NCBI GenBank assembly: GCA_028752905.1
Contig: JAQNBH010000002.1
Coordinates: forward strand, 34,750,075 to 34,814,074
Direction: 5' to 3'
DNA: 64,000 nt
DNA from: Cladorhizidae sp. MBARI D1340-BT2
Lineage: Eukaryota > Porifera > Demospongiae > Poecilosclerida > Cladorhizidae
Both the position numbers and the translations under genes were made by a program. The notes below the pieces were generated by a model, which was not told the origin of the DNA, did not search any database, and saw only the letters and a list, made by a program, of their open reading frames with translations. This document shows, one piece after another, positions 63,601 through 64,000 of the stretch; position 1 is the first letter of the stretch, and each line of letters starts with the position of its first letter.

Positions 63601-64000
63601 CTACTTCCAGCCCTTCAACTTTCTCAATTCACTTTCTTGATGTTTCGGCAGATGCTCTAGCTCTCTAGCCTTACTCAGGAATAATCTAATGCTATTCTCC
63701 TGATGAAGGCGAGAACATGTAGCTGAAGTGATGAGAGAGGAAGTTTCAAGCTGATTATTGGGGAAAAAGTTCTTGTAATTTGTTAATATTGTGCATTTAT
63801 TGTTCACAGCAAGCAAAAGAAAAGTTCACAGCAAGCAAAAGCAATTTTTTCCAACCATGGGACTCCCTAAGCAATGCCAAGTAGAGGAACATATTCAGGG
63901 CCACTGCCAGGGATAGGAATTTACTCCTCTCAGTACAACATAATAAATTTGTGTTGAGTTAGTGTAATGAATATCCGATTCCTATATATATACAGGATTT
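63601..64000. other. Window end, nothing recognised
   Basis: A 71-codon minus frame (63816-63601) has no motif I recognise. A short direct duplication (GTTCACAGCAAGCAAAAG) lies at about 63804-63840. Confidence 0.4.

Overview
The window is eukaryotic and metazoan, most likely from a demosponge. Introns are short with GT-AG borders, and the host genes that can be seen are few. One plus-strand ORF (about 37.8-38.26 kb) resembles the ZU5-like proteins that are abundant in the sponge Amphimedon, and a death-domain gene remnant lies at 43.4-43.9 kb. The species call is inference; the metazoan call is firm. Almost all the rest is transposon-derived. LAYOUT. 0.8-4.05 kb: decayed plus-strand copy of a repetitive invertebrate ORF family. 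4.4-10.1 kb: minus-strand Ty3-type LTR element remnant, split by an apparently intact CR1/L2-like LINE (5.16-9.29 kb). 10.17-11.8 kb: broken Merlin DNA transposon. 12.04-14.4 kb: foldback element with about 0.6-kb arms. 14.59-15.28 kb: two-exon acidic gene. 15.5-18.9 kb: MITE arm, a second Ty3-type element, and LTR ends in opposite orientations. 19.5 kb: long (AAT)n. 19.9-22.7 kb: two hAT copies. 22.8-28.4 kb: two restriction-like-endonuclease LINEs around a small foldback, ending in a large (AAT)n tract. 28.8-29.85 kb: minus-strand hAT. 30.4-31.2 kb: candidate host gene 3' end. 32.3-36.15 kb: 34-bp tandem array. 36.5-37.4 kb: decayed LINE. 37.7-43.9 kb: ZU5-like gene, unexplained DNA, death-domain remnant. 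46.0-46.4 kb: 48-bp tandem array. 47.4-48.7 kb: foldback MITE between direct repeats. 48.87-54.17 kb: the best-preserved Ty3-type element with integrase before reverse transcriptase. 55.66-56.47 kb: minus-strand LINE 3' end. 57.71-63.32 kb: young LTR retrotransposon. HIGHLIGHTS. (1) The 57.7-63.3 kb element has 186-bp LTRs differing at one base, a perfect 5-bp target duplication, and a primer-binding site that matches no tRNA-type TGG start. Instead it is a perfect 15-nt complement of a segment inside its own LTR, which predicts Tf1-like self-priming in an element with no visible chromodomain. (2) Three separate elements (4.4-10.1, 15.8-18.3 and 48.9-54.2 kb) have the Gmr1-type order protease-integrase-reverse transcriptase-RNase H. 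(3) LINEs of the restriction-like-endonuclease class repeatedly end in AAT-rich tracts, suggesting that they seed the (AAT)n microsatellites. Nothing here looks prokaryotic, and there is no CRISPR, operon or tRNA gene that I can support.
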